64,000 bases of DNA, taken from positions 58,980,186 through 59,044,185 of the forward strand of contig CM065296.1 of the NCBI GenBank assembly GCA_032871835.1, read 5' to 3'. Each line of letters opens with the position of its first letter. The first letter of the stretch is position 1. Source of the DNA: Dipteronia dyeriana. Its lineage: Eukaryota; Streptophyta; Magnoliopsida; Sapindales; Sapindaceae. The notes under the pieces are model-generated. The model did not search any database, was not told where the DNA came from, and saw only the letters and a list, made by a program, of their open reading frames with translations. The position numbers and the translations under genes are program-made. Below, piece after piece: positions 11,662 through 23,186 of this stretch.

Positions 11662-14500
11662 TTTTTTTTTGGGTAAATAAATAGTATCATAGAAAGAAGG
11701 AAGAAATGTACAAATACAAGGGGCATACCCAGGAAGAAAGGGACACAAAGCCCAGAAACAATGTTCAAACAACAAACTCTCTAATAAGAGCTAAACCAAA
11801 GGCTTTACAAAGAGCACTGAGCACAACACAAGTCTACACCACCTAGGGATAACTAGAGATGAGAGGCTAATTCTTCAACTTGAGAGAAGAGAGCCTGCAA
11901 CGAATAGTATCTGTAATGATCTGGCCAACCTCTCGACTAGACATTCGAGAGCGTTTTAAAATACGACAATTTCGCTCTCTCCAAATAAAATAGACGGTAG
12001 CCGCAAGATAAAGTTTTTTGGTCATGACGGAGGGGGAGCTCCCCTTCCAACGAATGGACACCCACTCAATAAGATCATTCCAGCTAAGATGAATCCCAAG
12101 AAAACCACATTTATTCAAAAGTTGTGTCTATATGGCTTTGCTATAAAAACACTCAAAGAAAAGGTGAGCATGAGTCTCGGCTTGAGAGTTACAAAGGACA
12201 CACGTAGTAACAACTTGAGGGTCGTAGTGCTGAACACGATCCAAGGTAGAAATCCTACCTTTAATAGCCAACCAAAGGTTGAAACCCATCCTCGGGATAT
12301 TCTGCAGGAACCACACAATTTTATACCAAGAAACCAAAGGATGAGGGGTTCTAAGAGACTCCATAGTAGACGCAGCTGAATAAATGCCATTAGAAGAAGG
12401 AAGCCACAGAATTCTATCATCTAAAGTTGAGTTTGGGTTGTAAGAAGGCATACGACTCCAAATTTCAGCAAGGTCAATGGACATAGCAGCAGGCCATCTC
12501 CAATTATAATCAAGAACAATGGCATTAACCTTAGCATTGATAGAGAGTCCAGAATCATAAATAACATGGGAGCTCCATTTCGATCGAATAGGGCCATCTG
12601 GATGCCAATTATCAAACCATAAGGAAGTTTTCAAGCCATTACCAATGATGTGCTGAATTAAAGTACGAGCAAAAGGCCTAAGAAGAAGAAGTTTACTCAT
12701 ATTCCAAGAACAGATATGAGGAGCCTTCACCTCCCACAAATTGGTACCTTTGAGGAGATAGGCTTTGATCCAAGAAGTCCAAAGATTACTAGTGCCATAA
12801 ACCAGAATCCATATATGTCTAATCATAAGTGTTTTGTTCCACAAAGAGAGGTCCTTGATTCCAAGACCACCCTCTTTCTTTGGAACACAAATATCAGACC
12901 AAGCAATCTTAGAGCCTTTGTTGTTCACCTCAACCCCATTCCATAAAAAACTTCAGAATTTCTATTCAATGCTCTTCAAGATTCTCTTTGGAAGATAAAG
13001 GTGAGATGCTCAAAAGACTTGAATACTAGTTAAAACCGAGATGATAAGTTAAAGACGACCATCAAAGGAAAGACACCTATTTAACCAAGAAGAAAGTCTA
13101 CTCAAAACCTTATCCACAAGGGGAGAGCAATCACGAAGATTCAGCTTTGAAGAGATGATAGGAATTCCCAATTAATGAATTGGAAGAGAGCCAACCGGGT
13201 AACCAAAAAGGTTGATGAGCTGTTGACTAACAGCAACGGGCACACCCGAAATGAAAATGTTGCTCTTAGCATGATTAGAACAAAGTCCCGAAAGCAAAAA
13301 GAACTCATCAAGGGCTGACTTGAGCACAAGAGCTGAATGATATGAACCATGGCAAAGCATAATCAGGTCATCCGTAAAAGAAAGGTGGGATAGCTTTAAT
13401 TTATCACACCTCCAATGATATTTGAGGTTAGGAGTGTCCATAATATGGTTGCCCAAAAGCTTAGAGAGGACCTCCATAGCAATAACAAAGAGACAGGGAG
13501 ACATAGGGTCCCATTGCCGAAGGTCCCTCTTTCCGGAGAAGAAACCAGCAAGCTCACCATTAATAGAGATAGAGAACTTAGGAGTAGTAAGGCAAGCTTT
13601 AATCCAATTAATGACTTTCAAAGGAAAGTGAAATGCAGCAAGAGTGTCAAGCAAGAAGCCCCAATCCACCATATCAAAAGCTTTCATTAAATCCACCTTA
13701 AGAGCCAACTTTGGCATACCAGCATCCTTGTGATAATCCCTCATAAGCTCCTGAACAAGAAGGATGTTATCCCCAATTCTCCTACCTGCTACAAAAGCTG
13801 ATTGAGAAGGGCTAATAATGTCCGGAAGACAAGGCTGGATTCTATTGGCTATGATCTTAGCAATGATCTTGTATAGAGTGTTGCAACAAGCGATTGGTCT
13901 AAAGACCGTCATTTTAGAGGGATTAGGGACCTTGGGGACCAAGGCAAGAATCGTCGCATTGAGCTCCTTAAGAAGAAGACCAGAATGAAAGAACTCTTGA
14001 ATAGCATTAATAACATCATCACCAACTATGTGCCACGTCTTCTTGAAGAAATGAGCATTAAAACAATCGGGACCAGGAGCCTTATTAGGGTGAAGAGAGA
14101 AGCAAGCCTTACGAATCTCATTATTTGTAACTTCTCTACTCATGTAATCAGCTTGATCATTGGAGATGTGTTTATCAATAACATTTCTCAAAGAACGAGA
14201 GCCATGTCTAGAAGGCATTGAGCAACCAAGAATATTTTGAAAGTGACGAATAGCTTCTGATTTGACATGGGTATCTCTTTTAATTAAGGAACCATCTTCA
14301 CCAAAAATTGAGAGGATCTTACTCCTATTGTGTCTCTCCTTGATGGCTTTGAAAAAATAAGAGGAATTACGGTCACCGGCCTTGAGCCATTGAACTCTAG
14401 ATTTTTGTCTCAAGAAATCCTCCTCCGTCTGAAGAGCTAGTGTATAAGAACTCATAAGCTCTTTTTCTTGAATTCTTAAGCTTGCATCAAGAGGCTGAGG
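11662..14500 (-). mobile_element. 5'-truncated L1-type LINE
   Basis: A minus-strand non-LTR retrotransposon with a short A tail (nine T on plus, 11662-11670), RT and C-terminal zf-RVT regions. The 5' end is cut at about 14500, so ORF1 and the endonuclease are absent, a common result of incomplete target-primed reverse transcription. No clear target duplication was seen. It lies inside the solo SIRE-like LTR. Confidence 0.9.
11867..13171 (-). pseudogene. LINE ORF2 C-terminal part with zf-RVT
   Basis: Downstream of the RT stop the same polyprotein continues through several stops (about 13170-12930), then an open 266-aa stretch (12928-12128). That stretch has PKKEGGLGIKDLSLWNKTLM, the LWFDNWHPDGPI motif and a zf-RVT domain (CVLCNSQAETHAHLFFEC). 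A frameshift near 12120 moves the tail to 12118-11867 (AATVYFIWRERNCRILK). This is the usual plant LINE architecture. No separate gene is present; other frames across it are shadows. Confidence 0.85.
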
Positions 14501-14502
14501 AA
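13172..14502 (-). pseudogene. LINE reverse transcriptase (N-terminally truncated)
   Basis: A frame of 427 aa from the Met at 14455. In-frame LINE-like sequence continues upstream (LDASLRIQEKEL) to about 14502, so that Met is not the true start. In order: QKSRVQWLKAGDRNS, the HPNKAPGPDC motif, FRPIACCNTLYKIIAKI (RT motif), SQSAFVAGRRIGDN, KVDLMKAFDMVDW, and the catalytic box LSFTDDLIMLCHG, which keeps both Asp residues (FTDD where FADD is usual). The frame stops at 13172 where the family normally continues into YLGxPL, and homology carries on past it. Product: reverse transcriptase, formerly acting in target-primed reverse transcription. Now inactive for lack of the endonuclease and because of the stop. 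Confidence 0.9.
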
Positions 14503-15840
14503 TTATTGTTGATTAAATGCATGTCTTTGAGTTTAATTGCATATATAACATGCTTGAATTGTTGAATGTTGGTTGAGATTTATGTTTTGTGGTAGCTAGA
14601 ACTTGTGACCATTTTGCCCTTCTAGCTATATCTTTATGCTTTACATTTAGATATTGTTTACGTCTAATTGATTGCAATTGTAGATTGCATTGATTATTCT
14701 TTGCCATGTTTTATGACAACTTGTGTTGATTGGCTTTTTGTTGATGACTAGATATTAGACTTTCATATCTATATTTAGTTAGGTCTTATGAGCATTCATA
14801 TATAGATTAATATCTAGGAATTGCTTTTATTGACATCATTGAATTCCTAGATAAGCATTTAGTGTTGCTTAGCATTTAGTGTTGCTTAGCATTACTTGCA
14901 TGTTTGAATATTTTATCATATTCACTTAGGTTATTTTGACTCTTCATTGAGGTTAAATCTTGTGACTAAGTGGTTAGTGTACAAGCATGTTGATCAAGAA
15001 TCACTATTAAGGCCCGTTGGGTAGAGTGAAAGGGTTAGTAACTGGAGGGTGTGACAGGAGGTCAACCTAGGTGTTAAACTTTTCTTCAATAGTGGATTTG
15101 AGGATCGAGCGTGGTGCACATATCAGCCCGTGGTTTTTCCCATTTGGAGGGTTTCCACGTAAATATTGTGTGTTGTTATTGGTTTAAGCATAATTAGTTT
15201 TATTGAATGCTTGTTTATTTGGAGTAATTTGTGTTAGTATTGCTTAATCGAAAAATCGGTAATTGAATCGATTAAAAAACCTATTCACTCCCCTCGAGGT
15301 TTATAGATACACGTTTTAGGGAACTTTCAAAATCTATACAACCAAACTATCAAGGATAGAATATGTTATATAATCGCACTCATTGATAGCTCACATGATA
15401 AAATACTTTTTTCTATTGATAGTTATAGATTTAGTATTTCACTGTGATTCTATTCAATGCACCTAGTGCACTAGATTCTTTTGCCTAAAAACATCACACT
15501 TTGATGATTTTAGACTCATCATAACACATTTGATCCTACTCAAATGCTAGCAAAAGAATCTACAACTTTAAAATGGTAAAAACACCCAACAATAATATTA
15601 AGTTGTAAATAATGTTCAAGATTAACTAAAGAATTGTATCTACCTCATACATATCCAGATGTACAAACAATTCTTTTTTCTTATAGTCTTTTGACCTAAT
15701 GATTATTTACTTTTGATAATTATAATAATTAAACTATAAATGCTATAAGATTTTTTAAAATAGAAATCACTTTATTAATATGAAAAGATTGTCGAATACA
15801 TTATTACACTCTTGTTTTTGAGCATAATCCTAACATCAAC

Positions 15841-17020
15841 CAACAAAAAAGTAAAGCAAACAAACATATGATATCATAAAACGATTGTTCTTTAATATCC
15901 ATTGCAAAATCCTATATAGATCAATCTATAAATTGAAGAACAAAACAAGTGTTTAAGGGTATAAATGACATAACCCTCTCAAATAAAATGTTAATAGGCA
16001 CAAAATATCTGACAAGTGTAGTCTCCATTAAAAAATATAGATTTTATCTACCTCAACATCGCAAGATTTGCACTATACACGTAAATTTAAGTGATACGAC
16101 AATTGTATTTGGTATGAATGCTAGTCAAAACATAGCTCTAACAGCATACATGACATGTCTCTACCGGAAATCAAAGATATTATCTCAACCAAAATGTACT
16201 TAATTCCAAAAATTTCAATTTTGACCAAATTTTGTAGAGATTTAAAAAAAATAAAACTACAAAAATTACAAAAAAAAAACGCAACGAAGTTGTCCACACC
16301 CCAAAACCTAAACCTAACATTGTCCTCAATGTTACTCCGTGGAACCATGTGCACTAAAAAATTGGACAATGCAAGTTGGAGTTCGGAAATAAAGGCAACA
16401 AAACAATTAAAAATAATTACAACAATAAGCAATGCATTTAAATCCTTGAAGCATTAGGCAATTTCTGCCATAATCAACAACATATCCACAAGTTCACAAG
16501 TTCACAAGTTTTATAAATGAATGTTTCCCATTTTAGTTAGCACAAAGCGGAATTTCGACTATAATCTCACTCCAAACATGCTTCAACAATTAATTAAGCA
16601 CAAAATACACCAATATGCACTGAAAGTTCCTAATCAAAGTAAGGCATTTAAAATGTGTTGAAACAATCTATAAGTTCAGAGGAGTTACCTGCCGAAATCC
16701 ATATGTTGGAAACAATAAGAGAGTGTTTACCTCTTGTGGTTACGCTCGACTTCTTTTCTTCCTTTGGCTCATTCGTGGTCCATCCTGCCTCCTTGGTTTT
16801 TAAACCAATTAAGCCTTCACGCAGTGCCATTTCACTTGGTGGAGTTGTTGTGTGGTCCATAAGTTGTACTGTCCATCTGACCTATAATTTTTTTTCCTTG
16901 CACAAACAACTCAAACAACATCAAATGTATTTGCTTTAAACAAAAACAAAACAAACAAAACAAATAACACAAACTAAATTATTAACAGCTAAAACTAGAG
17001 ACAGTTAACAAATAAGCAAC
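15841..17020 (-). other. 5' internal region of the LARD-like element
   Basis: Lies between the PBS (17021-17039) and the copia solo LTR. Short frames (about 70-100 aa) occur on both strands but none has recognisable gag motifs. A second C-rich patch at about 16297-16330 reads on the minus strand as TTAGGTTTAGGTTTTGGGGT. I see no gene. Confidence 0.5.
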
Positions 17021-17039
17021 CTCCCCGGCAGCGGTGCCA
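17021..17039 (-). other. Primer-binding site, Athila/Tat type
   Basis: Read on the minus strand: TGGCACCGCTGCCGGGGAG, close to the TGGCGCCGTTGCCGGGGA site typical of Athila/Tat-type elements. It sits eight bases inside the LTR end at 17048, so the element runs toward lower coordinates. Confidence 0.75.
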
Positions 17040-17047
17040 TTTTTTAA

Positions 17048-17615
17048 TGGCAGCTTCATCGTACTCATTTTATAAAGATATTTATATGTTCAACCTCATG
17101 GGTGCTAGTGACTAATGACTAGTGTAGCAACAAGTAATGGGATTGTCACTAAGGAGGTGGTTCCGTCTAACTGTCTCTAGCTAAAGCGATGTAGATAAAA
17201 CATGGAAAAGGTTAGAATGATGTTTATGAAGTGTATGCATAATGTGAAAGGTGTGTGTGATGTGAATAAATTAAATTAAATTATACTAAGGATAGAAATA
17301 TAACTGGGTGCTACTATTTCTAAATCAATTAAACTACAAAGCAATTAAAATTAGTCTACTCCTAAAGGCAAGAAACCCTAGCTATGAAAATAAATGAGGA
17401 TTGGAGAGATGCAAGATAGTGGTTACAATAGGTACATAAGTTCACCAAACACACAAGCTAGTCATGTTGATTATAAAATTTAATTCATCATTCAAACGGA
17501 TTCAAGGGCTAGTTCTCTTTATTAAGGATTAAGAAACCAAATCATCTATTAATATGAATCATTTGTCGATTAAGAAATACCAAAATCGATTCTCATCACT
17601 CAACCAAAAACATGG
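17048..17615 (-). repeat. Partial 5' LTR of the LARD-like element
   Basis: A direct match, with scattered differences, to 4627-5220 (GGGTGCTAGTGACTAATGAC, CTAACTGTCTCTAGCTAAAG). Homology ends at CATGG (17611-17615), exactly where the Tat LTR begins. CATGG is therefore the expected target site of that insertion. The rest of this LTR was not found in the window. Confidence 0.75.
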
Positions 17616-18843
17616 TGTTAATAGCAAAATTTGGCTAGGGACCAAATAGAAATTTTCCACTCTACTAACCCGAATCAAAGCCCAAATTCACCGATCATTG
17701 AACCCTAGGTCCTAAGGGCGAGCCATAGAACCACCCTACAGAAGCAAGGAAGGGTCATCGAGCTTCAGAACCATCAGGGATGAAGCCTGACATGACAAAA
17801 TCGACCTTCTTACACTAACACTAGAATTCGGGCAAAGCCCGACATATGGTTATCCGGGCTTCCCGAGATCAAGATTACCTCGTAACCTCCCCAGAAGGCC
17901 AACAAACCTCTCCAAAAGCCCGTTATCCTCTCCAGACATAAAAATGAGGTCATTAACATCAGGATCATACTATAGCTACGTCCCAGTTCGCTAAGGAAGG
18001 CTCGAACCGATCTGGATCAGAAAATGAAAGCTCACATAATCCTCGCTTCCACCCCCCAATGAGTGCCCACAAGGCCATCTCAAGCTTGAAAAGGCCAGGA
18101 AAGGTCAGGTCGAGCATCTGGTACCAAAGCTAAAGTCGGGGGTCTACCTCGCTCTACGAAACAACGAACAACTGATGACCTCCATGAAGAATCATTCCAT
18201 GAATACACACAAGATAGTATCTACACTTCAACGAATATTGAAACACTACGTACGTGTAGGGCAAGAGATTGAGTCCAAAGAGGAAACAAAATTATCTCCA
18301 CCAAAGATATTCTCGAATATTTTATTAATCCAAAGTTAATGATTTTTAAATAGAAGATCCCACCCGATAAGGAGGGAGGGGATTCGGAGAATCCTGGCTT
18401 GAGAGTCACAAATTTAACCTATTTGGATTGTGTATAAATAGGCCAACCATGAACGAAGTGATGGGGGGACTGATATGAGAAAAAAGGAAAAATCGATTGT
18501 GAAGAGCGACATAGGGAGAAGAGGAGAGTTTTATACTTTGGCCTAAAATTTGAAATTTGAACACGACCTCTACTGTTATCTATTATTCGACAGGCACGAG
18601 GTTGCCACCCTACAGTATTTTGGAGAGATTAAGAGTGTTTAGGAGTCTTTTTGTACTATATTCATAGTTGATAACTTTGCCATTACATTCCCGTCTTCAT
18701 TACCATTATATTCATATTCAACCATCCATCTTTATTCTATCAGGTTAGGTACCCAAGGTACCAGCCTCGGCCACCTTCTACGTGGTAATGGGCTCGAGGG
18801 TGTTATTCGGAATTTCTCACCTTAAGCAAAATCCCCGTTAACA
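17616..18843 (+). repeat. 5' LTR of the Tat element
   Basis: Starts TGTTAATAGCAAAATTTGG and ends GTTAACA. A TATA box (TATAAATA) lies at 18433-18440. Length 1228 bp, with higher GC than the surrounding elements. No second copy was found, so age cannot be estimated from an LTR pair. No gene inside. Confidence 0.8.
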
Positions 18844-18848
18844 CTTTC

Positions 18849-18867
18849 TGGCACCGTCTGTGGGAAC
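18849..18867 (+). other. Primer-binding site of the Tat element
   Basis: TGGCACCGTCTGTGGGAAC follows the LTR after five bases (CTTTC). It is one base from the TGGCGCCGTCTGTGGGAA-type site common in plant Tat elements. Confidence 0.8.
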
Positions 18868-19079
18868 ACCCACACCGTGATTTTTACACTTACAAGTTTG
18901 TTGTTTTACCGTAATCTCTAGACTTTGCTTCTCTCAAGGATAGCCTGAAGCCTCGAAACATCCATCTGCCCTCTCCTCCCAGAAAGGGTAGAAAAGGGGA
19001 AACAAATCCAAGCACCATAAGCCAGCCTCTCATCAGCCAGGCATAGAGCGGGCTCCAACCGCTCTGGTGGTGAGTCAAG

Positions 19080-20467
19080 CTGTGATCAATCAGCCTGTAA
19101 CAACCATTATGGAAAATGTCTGCCTCCGTCTAGCCGTAGGAGGGATTGATCCTCAGTTTGCAGACCTGGTAATCCGATGAGAGGTGAGCCGACCTGCGGC
19201 CTGAAAGCCTATTTTCGATCGACTGAGATCCCTTCCCCCCAACCGAACCTTGATTACCATATGTCAGGGCCTGTAACTTCAATATGGGATAGGCTAGGGC
19301 CCATGTCCCAAGTTTCGGATAGGTCGACCAACTATCGACCTAGACAAGTTAAGTAGGCAGCCGACGTTCTGCCAAGGTTACCTCGTAGCCCTCTTCGATA
19401 GGCGATCTCTAGAAGGGATCCTCAAGATAAAGAATGGGAGAGCCGACAAACTACATGAACAGAGCCCATCCCTAAGGATGACAAAGTGGAAGTACCCAGC
19501 TCGTCGAGGGAACCTGACAGCAAGAGCTCTGAGGTTAACTCAAAGAAGCACGGGAACAAGCCCCTAAGGAACCAACTGGCCAAGATGCAGAAGAAGATCC
19601 AACAATTGAAAAGAGGAAAGGGTAAGGAGGTCAAAAAGAACCCCTATGTGAGATAAACGCCCTATTTACCAGAACAATCCGGAGGTGGAGCTCCCACCAA
19701 AGTTTAAGATGCTATTAGACATGTTCTCTTGTACGGAGGATCCTTTGAGCCACTTGGAGAGCTTCATCCAATAGATGGAAGTCAAGAACATAACCAGGGC
19801 CGCTATGTGAAGGATGTTCCCAACTACACTAACCTACTATGCTAAGATCTAGTTCTCGTAGGCTGGGTGGACTCCTTCACAAAGCTGTCAACTAATTTCT
19901 GCTCACAATTCCAGGGAGTCAAACCCTAGGTGAAGGATCCTATCCACTTACAGTACATGATCACGGAGAGAGGGGAAACCCACCAGGCTTACATAGAGCG
20001 ATTCCATAAGGAAGTTATCCAGATGACAGTCTTCGCTGTGAAAGAAAACCTTGCCAATTTTAGGCGGAACCTTTGGTTGGGTATGATATTCAAATCCTTT
20101 GCCAAACGACCTCCGAAAACCTACCAAGAGGCCTATGATCGGCTCTAGAGCAAGTCGAAGTCGATGAACAACTCTAGGTTAAAATGGAGCATGACGACAT
20201 GAGAATGACAAAATGACAGAAGAAGGAAACTCTCAGACCTGAACCAATTCAGAAAAATTAGAACAAACCTCCCAACAGGTCAACCTTCTATTTTCCTGTT
20301 TCTCAACCCAAGCAAGAAAGGTACCCAGCAAGGCAAACCCCTCCTCGGGCTTTGCCTCCTCCGAGGACAGTAGCCTCGATAATGTGAGATGAGAGAGGAT
20401 ACGATCATTACACGCCCTTAAATGCATCCTGTGAAACGATCTACCATGCCATCCGGGATAAGGGGCT
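19080..20467 (+). pseudogene. Tat gag polyprotein remnant
   Basis: The capsid-like region (Retrotrans_gag type) is readable in pieces across frames: PPKFKMLLDMFSCTEDPLSH and LESFIQ at about 19692-19773, then an open stretch at 19930-20148 with YMITERGETHQAYIERFHKE and SFAKRPPKTYQEAYDRL. Stops and frameshifts interrupt it, and no confident start codon can be chosen. The zinc-knuckle-like end of this gag lies beyond the SIRE-like insertion, at 30982 on. Role: structural protein of the virus-like particle. Non-functional here. Confidence 0.75.
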
Positions 20468-21303
20468 ACTACTGTTAGGTTTTAGATTGTGTTGGCATTA
20501 ATTCCATATAAAAATGATGTTTACTTGTAATGATTTAGTTGTTTAGATTCATGATGATTCAAGCTTCAAAAGAGAAGGAACAACTAGTCAAAGGAAGTTC
20601 AAAGTCTTCAAAGAGAAAGGGTGCAATATGGTTCTACAAAGGTATACTAAGACCTTATCTTTCTCTTACAAGACTTAGGTACACACACACACACAATTCA
20701 TACATTTGTGTCCCTGCATCGTTGTGAACCATTATAGGCACACACATACAATTCATACATATGTGTCCCTGCATCGTTGTGCACCATTATAGGCACACAC
20801 ATAAAATTCATTCACATTCACACACTTGAAGATGAATGCTCATGCATTGGTATGAAACTAACATGTTTTGAAAAATGCATGATTGGACACTATCTCTATG
20901 TAGTTTGCATTCTATTGTGAATTGTGTTTGTATGAATATATGTTTGTATGACATGGATATTGAACTTGAATTTAGTCTTAAATCATTCTTGATTGAGTTC
21001 CAACCATTTCGGTTACTCATACTATTGATTTCAAGTTCTAAGTCAAAAAATAATACACTTTCAACTCATGTTGCATACATTGTCTTCGTCTTCATATATC
21101 GAGTCGAATTATTATTTTCTCGTTTGAGTATCTTATATTTCCATGTCTATGAGAAAGTTACAGTTTGTAATCCATAAATAGATTTAAATTTCGAGTTTGG
21201 AGGCCAGAGAACGGTCGAAGAAGGCAAAGGGAGCACGTGAGGAAAAGATGTGCAACCAAGCACTCTTTCCTGAGACGGTGCGTGGCCATCTCGTGACAGA
21301 ATA

Positions 21304-21345
21304 CTTGCTGCCCCGAGATGCCCACACCCCATCTCAGGCAGCAAG
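21304..21345 (+). promoter_or_regulatory. LTR hairpin (near-perfect inverted repeat)
   Basis: Arm CTTGCTGCCCCGAGATG (21304-21320) and opposing arm CATCTCAGGCAGCAAG (21330-21345) pair almost fully around a nine-base loop. The partner LTR keeps it at 29180-29221 with changes. In the 59169 LTR the second half is deleted. A role as an RNA structure is inferred only. Confidence 0.5.
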
Positions 21346-21718
21346 CATGCTTGGTGCACTTAAGGGCATTTTGGTCCTTTTGCTTCTATTCTTTCCCTCT
21401 CATTTATATTTCCCTTCCCTCTCACATTTCATTCTTAGAAGAAATTTAAAACTTGAGTGCAGAATTTTCTCTCTACATTTTCTCACCTTCCAAACACCAT
21501 GACTTTTTTATTTGAACTCCGATTTAATTGATTCAAAGTTGAGAGTGTTTGTCTATTCATCCTCCATCTTTTCTCTGAAGGTTTGAGTTAGTTTTATTGA
21601 TGTTTTTGGAGTCTAAACTCACAAAAACGGGACTGCACCAAAATCAACTAAGGTATTGATTATCTCTCAAAGTTTTCTTTTAAAACTTGGTCAATTGCCT
21701 TGGGTTTTCTTCTTCAAC

Positions 21719-21759
<41 letters not shown>

Positions 21760-22379
21760 TTGTGATAGTTTTGATTTGAGTTTTGAACTCATTTAAAGCT
21801 GGATTGAGTTTCAATTGAAATCTCACATATTGAGTTAGATTTTGATTTTGCCTATGTTTTCACATGTTTGGGATTGTATTGTGCTAGCTTTGATTCTAGA
21901 ACTATTTGATGATCTTTGATTGATTTATTTTGTGAAAAATAGTTCCTCAAATGTATTAGGCTCTCTTTGGCCAAAATCTCCCAATGATACATGTGCTTGT
22001 GTTCTTTTGAGCTATTCATGTGTTTTGTTGAATCTATAAATAGGAATATGCTCTTGAACTTTAGCTTTAATCTAAATGACTTTGTCATATGATTTTAGCA
22101 TGTTTTTGGTTAATGAGATTTAAACTTGATTATGTGTTAATTGAACATATTTTGTGATTCAAGTTTTAGATCTATGTATGTATCTAGGTTGTAATTAATA
22201 TTGAACATATCTTACATGATCTAGATAGATTAAACATGCATGATTGACTAGACTACATTTGATTTGTGCATTCATGCTTATGTCTAGTATTTTCCATAGG
22301 ATCTATTGATCATAACATTCTTTGTTGCGTGCTTGTTTGCGTTTTGCATTCATAATCACCTAGATGCCTTATGAGAAGG

Positions 22380-22632
22380 AAGTCTTGACAATAGGTGTGA
22401 GACCTATGTTGTTGAGCAAGAAAGTCTTGGCAGGAGATGGGAGACCTCGGAATGTCAAGCAAGGAAGTCTTGCCTAGGGTCGTGAGGATCCGGAAGGGTG
22501 AGCGAGGAAGTCTCTACTAGAGTCGGGAGGACTCTGATGGTTGATCAAAAAGTCTTGCCTAGGGTTGTGAGGATCCGGAAGAGTGAGCGAAGAAGTCTTG
22601 ACAAGAGGTGTGAGGCCTCGGATTGTTGAGCA
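22380..22632 (+). repeat. Minisatellite in LTR, about 43 bp x 6
   Basis: Six units, each starting AAGTCTTG and ending near GAGCAAG/GAGCGAGG. Partner LTR: 30227-30485, also six units. Third LTR: 60984-61206, five units. Units 3 and 5 of this array are nearly identical (CCTAGGGT.GTGAGGATCC). Confidence 0.8.
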
Positions 22633-23103
22633 AGAGGGCGGCATCTTCATGGGTAGGATAAGAGGGTATTTTCTAGGTGAAGAGGTCCCTTGAGAGATTG
22701 TACTTTTCTTATCTACTAGTGGATTTTGTTTGCCGGTGGTTGCTAACTTGTGGATGTTTCCTCTTCGGAGGTTTACCACGTTATATCTTGTGTCAACTTT
22801 TCTCTATCCCTATCTCTCTTATATTTGTATTTGTTATTTGAATACTATGGATAGAACTCTTTATGTAAGTTGACTTCCTTTCTATAATATAGATTGTGTA
22901 TGTGTTACAATTACTTGTTTGTATCACACTTTACTTGTTTTATATATTGATTAAGTGTCTTTAATTGATATATATATATATATTGTAATACAAGCAATCT
23001 AGAGGGACAAACTTTTGTTTGTTTCTAAGGGAGTCGAAAAAGGTGTCTAACCTATCCCTCCTATAGGTTAGCCTTCAGCATTTAACCATGTTTGCATTTT
23101 CTA

Positions 23104-23118
23104 TTGGTATCAAAGAAG
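23104..23118 (+). other. Primer-binding site of the SIRE-like element
   Basis: TTGGTATCAAAGAAG follows the LTR. The better-preserved copy at 61710 reads TTGGTATCAGAGAAGG, a Met-tRNA-type site as in many plant copia elements. Confidence 0.75.
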
Positions 23119-23186
23119 AACACTAGATTGTACATAATGAGAGTCTAGTTGATACATTCATGATTTTTAGCAAAGCTTTTAAAGTC

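Larger units (their letters stand above)
10810..15329 (+). mobile_element. Solo SIRE-like LTR, split by a LINE
   Basis: Short inverted ends TGTAAGTTCC (10810) and GGAACTTTCA (to 15329) bound about 1.7 kb of LTR once the LINE is removed. The flanks AAATA/AAATC are a near-perfect target duplication. On both sides the surrounding copia LTR can be aligned to 45980-46010. The far end has the layout of a SIRE-type copia LTR (GGTTTTTCCCATTTGG, GGGTTTCCACGT, then CTATTCACTCCCC). A region of higher GC at 11095-11360 carries repeated CCGCGGT/CCTAGGC-type words. No gene is seen in the LTR itself. Confidence 0.7.
8888..15835 (-). mobile_element. Solo Ty1/copia-type LTR, split by nested insertions
   Basis: Flanked by a perfect TCAAC duplication (8883-8887 and 15836-15840). 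On the minus strand it starts TGTTAGGATTATGC (15835) and ends CCTACA (8888). Without the nested DNA it is about 2.4 kb. Its sequence matches the copia 5' LTR at 45431-47873: for example, the CACTTTGATGATTTTAGACT words at about 15500 correspond to about 45760 in reverse complement. No PBS or internal sequence adjoins it, so it is a solo LTR. The insert is 10810-15329. Confidence 0.8.
4627..17615 (-). mobile_element. Non-coding Athila/Tat-type LTR element (LARD-like), multiply invaded
   Basis: Matching LTR sequence at 4627 onward and 17048-17615 bounds a minus-strand element with a PBS of the Athila/Tat type at 17021-17039. No gag or pol coding was found between them outside nested insertions. 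Its own DNA is 4627-7710, 8661-8887 and 15841-17615. Two C-rich motifs on the plus strand (about 6650 and 16300) read on the minus strand as the TTTGGGG-type sequence seen downstream of pol in Athila-like elements. The 5' LTR is cut at 17615 by a Tat element. Lineage is inferred from the PBS and this motif only. Confidence 0.7.
20473..23102 (+). repeat. 5' LTR of the SIRE-like element
   Basis: Starts TGTTAGGTTTTAGATTGTG and ends ...GCATTTTCT, where the 59169 copy ends ...TATTTTCA. It includes (CA)n patches near 20682-20700, a (TA)n tract at 21720-21757, a hairpin at 21304-21345, a six-unit minisatellite at 22380-22632 and a short TA tract at 22969-22984. It has no gene; frames across it are shadows. 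Confidence 0.85.

Noticed and set aside
11391..11768. 125-aa minus-strand frame near the LINE 3' end
   Set aside because: It spans the A tail and LTR DNA, has no domain, and has no homologue in the other copies visible here.
12115..12420. Additional frames over the LINE C-terminus (both strands)
   Set aside because: Shadows of the zf-RVT coding frame.
20682..20780. (CA)n patches as satellite DNA
   Set aside because: Short microsatellites within the SIRE-like LTR, repeated in all three LTRs only because the LTR is repeated.
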